Positions 41,300-44,532 of a stretch of 44,532 bases of DNA are shown here, piece by piece; within the stretch, counting starts at the first letter, position 1; each line of letters opens with the position of its first letter. A program made the position numbers and the translations under genes. Under the pieces are notes generated by a model. That model worked only from the letters and a program-made list of their open reading frames with translations, had not been told where the DNA came from and ran no database searches. Origin of the DNA: CAJBLF01 sp964418415 (GTDB taxonomy: Bacteria; Patescibacteriota; Gracilibacteria; Absconditabacterales; Absconditicoccaceae); contig CAYQLB010000006.1 of the NCBI GenBank assembly GCA_964418415.1, forward strand, positions 1 to 44,532. The letters run 5' to 3'.

Positions 41300-41450
41300 C
41301 ACTATATGAATAATTCATTGATTATTCAATTGCGGATTTCGGATTACGGATGTCCAATTCGCAATTTATAATTCGCAATTTATAATTCGCAATTTATAAT
41401 TCGTAATTTATAATTCGTAATTTGTAATAAATTAATCAATTAATTTTTAG
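41300..41450. repeat. 14-bp tandem repeat and inverted units between rpoC and rpmA
   Basis: The 14-mer ATTCGCAATTTATA repeats head to tail five times (41356-41427, later copies with GTAATTT in place of GCAATTT). It is preceded by TGAATAATTCATTGATTATTC and GCGGATTTCGGATTACGGAT, which carry the inverse units. A related AATTCGCAATCCGTAATC stretch follows tsf at 32543-32561. Confidence 0.85.
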
Positions 41451-41469
41451 TATCATAAGTTATAAAGTA

Positions 41470-41742
41470 ATGGCACACAAAAAGGCCGGTTGATCGGCAA
41501 AAAATCTTAGGGATTCGAAACCAAAGTATCGTTGAGTCAAAGTATTCGGAGGTCAAAAAGCGACTGCATGAAATATTATCATCAGACAAAAATGATCCAA
41601 ATATGAATGTGGAATAAATACCTATGAAGGTAAAGATTTTTCTATTCATGCAAAAGTTGATGGTACTGTTGCTTTCAAACAAAAGAAAGTAGGAAGATTC
41701 GATGGAAGAAAATATCTCAAGACTGTAGTAGAAGTGAAATAG
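41470..41742 (+). CDS. rpmA: 50S ribosomal protein L27
   Basis: L27 reaches into the peptidyl transferase centre. The 90-residue product starts at the canonical AHKKAGGSAKNLRDSKPKYR (the G of GS is UGA), then GVKVFGGQKATAGNIIIRQK and GSKYECGINTYEGKDFSIHA. Five UGAs occur, at invariant glycines of the family (GGS, RGVK, AGNIIIRQ, QKGS). This codes the short, highly conserved protein accurately only if UGA is glycine. rplU is not visible upstream. rpmF follows after 51 bp. Confidence 0.95.
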
Positions 41743-41793
41743 TTTGAATACAGTAATTCATTATTTTAACATTTTATTAATTCATCATTAGTT

Positions 41794-42024
41794 ATGACTA
41801 TTGGACCAAAAAAGAAAATTTCCCAAGCAAAAGGACGCACAAGACATTCTACATGGGAAGGATTAAATATCAAAAGAATGATAGATACCTATAAGATTTC
41901 TGTATGTAAAAACTGTGGAGCTAAAAAGCTTTCTCACAGAGTTTGTCCTGTTTGTGGATATTACAAAGGAAAACAGGTTTTGACTATTAAGAGTAAAAGT
42001 AAGGATAAAATAGTAGACGCATAA
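41794..42024 (+). CDS. rpmF: 50S ribosomal protein L32
   Basis: The 76-residue product has the L32 plan: a basic N-terminus (GPKKKISQAKGRTRHSTWEG, in place of the usual VPKRKTSKSRRDxRRxHWKL), then a four-cysteine zinc ribbon CKNCGAKKLSHRVCPVCGYY with CxxC pairs nine residues apart and GKQVLTIK. It is slightly longer than usual (about 60) because of a C-terminal SKSKDKIVDA tail. No UGA occurs. Located between rpmA and nusB. Confidence 0.93.
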   Translation: MTIGPKKKISQAKGRTRHSTWEGLNIKRMIDTYKISVCKNCGAKKLSHRVCPVCGYYKGKQVLTIKSKSKDKIVDA

Positions 42025-42107
42025 TAGATAGCTAAAAGACTAAAGCTTTAAGCTTCAAGCTTGTGGCTTTATGAGAGAAGTGATCTTTAGTTTCTTAGTT
42101 TCATCAC
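42025..42107. repeat. AAGCTT/CTTTAG inverted units before nusB
   Basis: AGCTAAAAGACTAAAGC (42030-42046) is partly inverted in CTTTAGTTTCTTAGTTTC (42085-42102), with TTAAGCTTCAAGCTTG in between. The AAGCTT units recall those after deoA at 14903. Confidence 0.6.
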
Positions 42108-42644
42108 ATGAATATAAAAGCAAGAATCAATGCGAGAAAAATAGTCTTATCCTATTTGTATCAGCATTGTTTTTTTGTTAATTTGATGTTACAGGATAAA
42201 GTGCTAACAGAATCACTGTTTATTGATTATATTTTCAAGACTGATGCAGGGATGTATGATAAGGAGAAGGAAAAACTTAAAGATCAGATAGAAATATATA
42301 TAAAGATATATACGTTAGAAGATTTCAAAGAATTTATTGACTGTTTTTTTGATGAACGAGCAACAGAAGATATAGATTTTGACTATATTTCCAAGGTCGG
42401 TATACAATTCACAAAATATATACATGAAATTACTGATAAGGTAAATAGTTTTGCTCAGACATTCGTATATAATCAGATGGATCCTTTAGATCAGGCAATA
42501 TTTCTTTTATGATATACCGAACGAAAAGAGATAGAAACTCCAAAAGAGGTGATATTAAATGAAATGATTGAGCTTGCAAAGCGCTATTCTGACGAATGAG
42601 CACCGAGGTTAATTAATGGAATAATGCATAAAATAGTAAATTAA
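42108..42644 (+). CDS. nusB: NusB-like transcription antitermination factor
   Basis: NusB binds boxA RNA with S10 and supports rRNA transcription antitermination. The 178-residue product begins MNIKARINARKIVLSYLYQH (family: RRxARExALQxLYQ) and ends PLDQAIFLLGYTERKEIETP, KEVILNEMIELAKRYSDEGA and PRLINGIMHKIVN, which match the conserved DRAILRLAxYEL, VAINEAVELAKxFG and FVNGVLDKI segments. The middle is expanded and divergent, making it longer than the usual 130-150. Two UGA glycines lie in the C-terminal part (LLGYTE, DEGAP). A strong terminator follows. Confidence 0.88.
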
Positions 42645-42680
42645 TTGAAAATTAGAAATTGAAAATTGATATGTGGTAGG

Positions 42681-42706
42681 GGCGAATATCATTCGCCTTT
42701 TTTTTT
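42681..42706 (+). terminator. rho-independent terminator after nusB
   Basis: GGCGAAT (42681-42687) and ATTCGCC (42691-42697) with a three-base loop, followed by nine Ts. It ends the ribosomal/RNA polymerase gene run. Short ATTGAAAATTAGAAATTG repeats fill 42645-42670. Confidence 0.93.
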
Positions 42707-42753
42707 GTCCTCATTTGGTTCAAAAGGAGGGGGATTATAGAGTGAAAGATTTT

Positions 42754-42781
42754 AAAAAAAAGCCCCGATCATAATCGGAGC
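42754..42781 (-). terminator. rho-independent terminator of the pyrE-pyrF operon
   Basis: On the minus strand GCTCCGAT (42781-42774) pairs with ATCGGGGC (42769-42762) around a four-base loop, followed by eight Ts. It converges with the nusB terminator. Confidence 0.93.
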
Positions 42782-42806
42782 GAAATAGTATCTTGGAAAT
42801 CATTCC

Positions 42807-43664
42807 TTAAAAAATAGGTCCGATTTCTTCGTTGAGTGTTTTAATTTCATTTGCACACACTTCCACATAATTTTCCGGAGCTGGTTCTTTCTTAGAAGCC
42901 CATGGGTGAGTGACGCCTGAGCTGGAATTAATCCGTGCCAGGTAGAGTGGATAACCGGCTTCGCGAAGCACAGCTATAACTTCTTTTGCACTACCACCCT
43001 GTGTTTTTACTCCAGGAATGAGAAGCGGGATGTTGTGAGAAGCAAATCTTGTTGCTAATCGGCTCAGTTCTTCGAGCGATGTAGCTCCTACAACCGCACC
43101 GGTTCCAGGATAGAGCTTTGACCATTCGATGATTTTGTCGGCCACAGCTTCGTAAAGGAATCGTCCATCTTTCAGCTCCTGATTTTGAAAATCTACAGCG
43201 CCTTTGTTTGATGTTCTACAAAGAATATAAACACCTTTACCTTCGGCGGTATATTTCAGGAAAGGTTCTACGGAATCCGTTCCCATATACGGTGATATGG
43301 TTACTGCATCTGCATTAAAGACTTTAAATCCTTCCTCTGCATAATTGGCTGAAGATGGGCCGATATCACCTCTTTTATAGTCGAGGATGACTGGCACCTT
43401 TTCAGATTTCGTCACCTGAATAATCCTTTCCAAGTATTCTCCGCTATTTGCACCGTGGATGGCATAGAATCCCTGATTGGGTTTAAATGCTCCACATCCG
43501 ATACTATTCTCATTCATGTGAATAAGAATTTGACGGATATACCTGAGGAATTTGTCTGGATGTTGATACGCTTCGGGCAAAGCCGAAGTAACCAAATCTA
43601 AGCCCACGCATACGATGCTGTTGCGATCACGGGCTGATGCTTCTAAATACGATAAATAATTCAT
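42807..43664 (-). CDS. pyrF: orotidine 5'-phosphate decarboxylase
   Basis: PyrF makes UMP from OMP, the last step of de novo pyrimidine synthesis. The 285-residue product is of the longer type 2 class: SIVCVGLDLVTSALPE, GAFKPNQGFYAIHGANSGEY, the catalytic VILDYKRGDIGPSSANYA (Asp-Lys-x-x-Asp), ITISPYMGTDSVEPFL-like SPYMGTDSVEPFLKY, CRTSNKGAVDFQ and LLIPGVKTQGG. None of about 24 glycines is UGA, and an AAGGAG ribosome site precedes the ATG. Both are unlike the neighbouring genes and suggest later arrival. It lies 33 bp after pyrE in the same operon. Confidence 0.96.
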   Translation of the reverse strand: MNYLSYLEASARDRNSIVCVGLDLVTSALPEAYQHPDKFLRYIRQILIHMNENSIGCGAFKPNQGFYAIHGANSGEYLERIIQVTKSEKVPVILDYKRGDIGPSSANYAEEGFKVFNADAVTISPYMGTDSVEPFLKYTAEGKGVYILCRTSNKGAVDFQNQELKDGRFLYEAVADKIIEWSKLYPGTGAVVGATSLEELSRLATRFASHNIPLLIPGVKTQGGSAKEVIAVLREAGYPLYLARINSSSGVTHPWASKKEPAPENYVEVCANEIKTLNEEIGPIF

Positions 43665-43697
43665 ACGTGTCTCCTTTTTGTTTTAAGTTAATACTAC

Positions 43698-44411
43698 TTA
43701 TTTTTTTTCTACTTTTGGAAAGCCGTGTTTTGCTCCCCATTCAAATGGTTTTTCGCTCCAATCCTGTAACATTTCGATTTGGCTATGATTCAGGTAATTT
43801 ACCTTTACTGCTTCTTCGAGAAGAAGAGGATAAGTAATGAGCGATTGTACCATGACCGGTGGTTTAAGATCAGCAAAGAGTTGCTGCGCTTCCGGAAATC
43901 CATAATTGAAGATGGAAAGACAAGAATATACATTTCCTTTTGCTTCTTGTGCAGCTTGAACTGCATTCGCCGAACTACCACCAGTGGAAATCAGGTCTTC
44001 GACTACAATTACTTTGGCGTTATTAAAATCCTTATCAGAATCTAATCCTTCGATTCGATTCATGAGTCCATGATCTTTGGGTTTATCCCGGATATACGCG
44101 AAAGGTAGTTCAAGTTCATGAGCGAGTACTGCTCCCCATGGAATTCCAGCAGTCGCTGTTCCTGCGATATATTCCGGTTGGATGCCTTCATATTTCAATA
44201 ATCTATGAAGACCGGCTATAACCATAGGTCTGGTTCCAGGATATGCCAACAACATACGATTATCATTATAAACAGGCATTCTATATCCTGATGCTCAGGT
44301 AAAGGGATTGTTCGGACGGATTTTGATAGCTCCGATCCTCAAAGCTGTTGTGATGATTTTTTGTTGTAATTCACGCAAAGCATACGATTCATACAATTCA
44401 ATGATTTTCAT
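43698..44411 (-). CDS. pyrE: orotate phosphoribosyltransferase
   Basis: PyrE joins orotate to PRPP to give OMP. The 237-residue product has the PRPP loop KVIVVEDLISTGGSSANAVQ and the substrate region ASGYRMPVYNDNRMLLAYPG, plus YIAGTATAGIPWGAVLAHEL and FAYIRDKPKDHG. The frame starts at 44411 (MKIIELYESYALRELQQKII) and passes one TGA at 44295-44297, in PFT-TGA-ASGYR; without recoding the protein would start at 44279 and lose this conserved N-terminal loop. Many PyrE proteins have Trp at that place (FTWASG). This is the only UGA in pyrE and pyrF. Upstream to the window end (44412-44532) the sequence is AT-rich with no clear promoter. Confidence 0.95.
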
Positions 44412-44532
44412 ACATGTGATTTTTTTGTTAATAATATTTGACTTTTTATTTAAATATGATATTTAATAGGAATTGGTATACCTGATTTCCAGTCCAAAGT
44501 GCAACAAATTGTTATAAATTAAGTTTAACACC

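Noticed and set aside
44412..44532. Promoter for pyrE
   Set aside because: The best pairs of boxes have spacers far from 16-18 bp, so I do not call one.

Overview
The window comes from an AT-rich bacterium that reads UGA as glycine (genetic code 25), the code known from the candidate phyla Absconditabacteria (SR1) and Gracilibacteria (BD1-5). The direct evidence is that conserved genes (pnp, obg, rlmH, rpoB, rpoC, rpmA, rpmH, tsf) stay in one frame across many in-frame TGA codons. Those TGAs often fall where the family has an invariant glycine, for example the CERCG zinc motif and the DSGARGS trigger-loop motif of RpoC. I assign 33 protein genes plus one partial tRNA, and every gene ends in TAA or TAG. 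Coordinates below read through TGA; the standard code would break most genes into fragments. Canonical Shine-Dalgarno sequences are nearly absent. The sequence is a draft scaffold: 100 Ns at 18775-18874 sit inside a 23-bp tandem repeat.

Layout. 1-7200: partial tRNA-Lys (minus strand), PhoH/PIN ATPase, Obg GTPase, RlmH, PNPase and a membrane-anchored GyrI-like protein. 7200-16000: a metabolic block with an unknown protein, ribose-1,5-bisphosphate isomerase, a large unknown protein with an apparent frameshift, form II/III RuBisCO, a small membrane protein, AMP phosphorylase and a pyruvate kinase lacking its C-terminal domain. The first three enzymes make up the complete AMP pathway: AMP to ribose-1,5-bisphosphate to RuBP, then CO2 fixation to two 3-phosphoglycerates. 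This suggests scavenged nucleotides feed lower glycolysis. 16000-20000: a small hidden minus-strand gene, a secreted 3D-domain/peptidoglycan-binding protein, an EgtD-like methyltransferase and a hydrolase-only RelA/SpoT homologue. 20100-29050: a three-gene cassette whose middle gene encodes a 2,647-residue protein with membrane segments, a coiled coil and, near its C-terminus, a full set of HD-phosphohydrolase ligand residues. This is my best candidate for an undescribed system. 29050-42700: ribosome and RNA polymerase genes (L10 leader with attenuator, rplJ, rplL, rpsB, a Tic20/DUF4870-like membrane protein, tsf, a fused rpsF-rpsR, rpmH, rpoB, rpoC, rpmA, rpmF, nusB). 42750-44532: pyrF and pyrE on the minus strand, with almost no UGA codons.

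Two genome-wide habits stand out. Many gaps between genes hold a short motif repeated several times and then repeated in inverted orientation, with a different motif at each site. Recognisable promoters mostly have a 16-bp spacer, and two sit about 10 bp before the start codon, which implies leaderless mRNAs.
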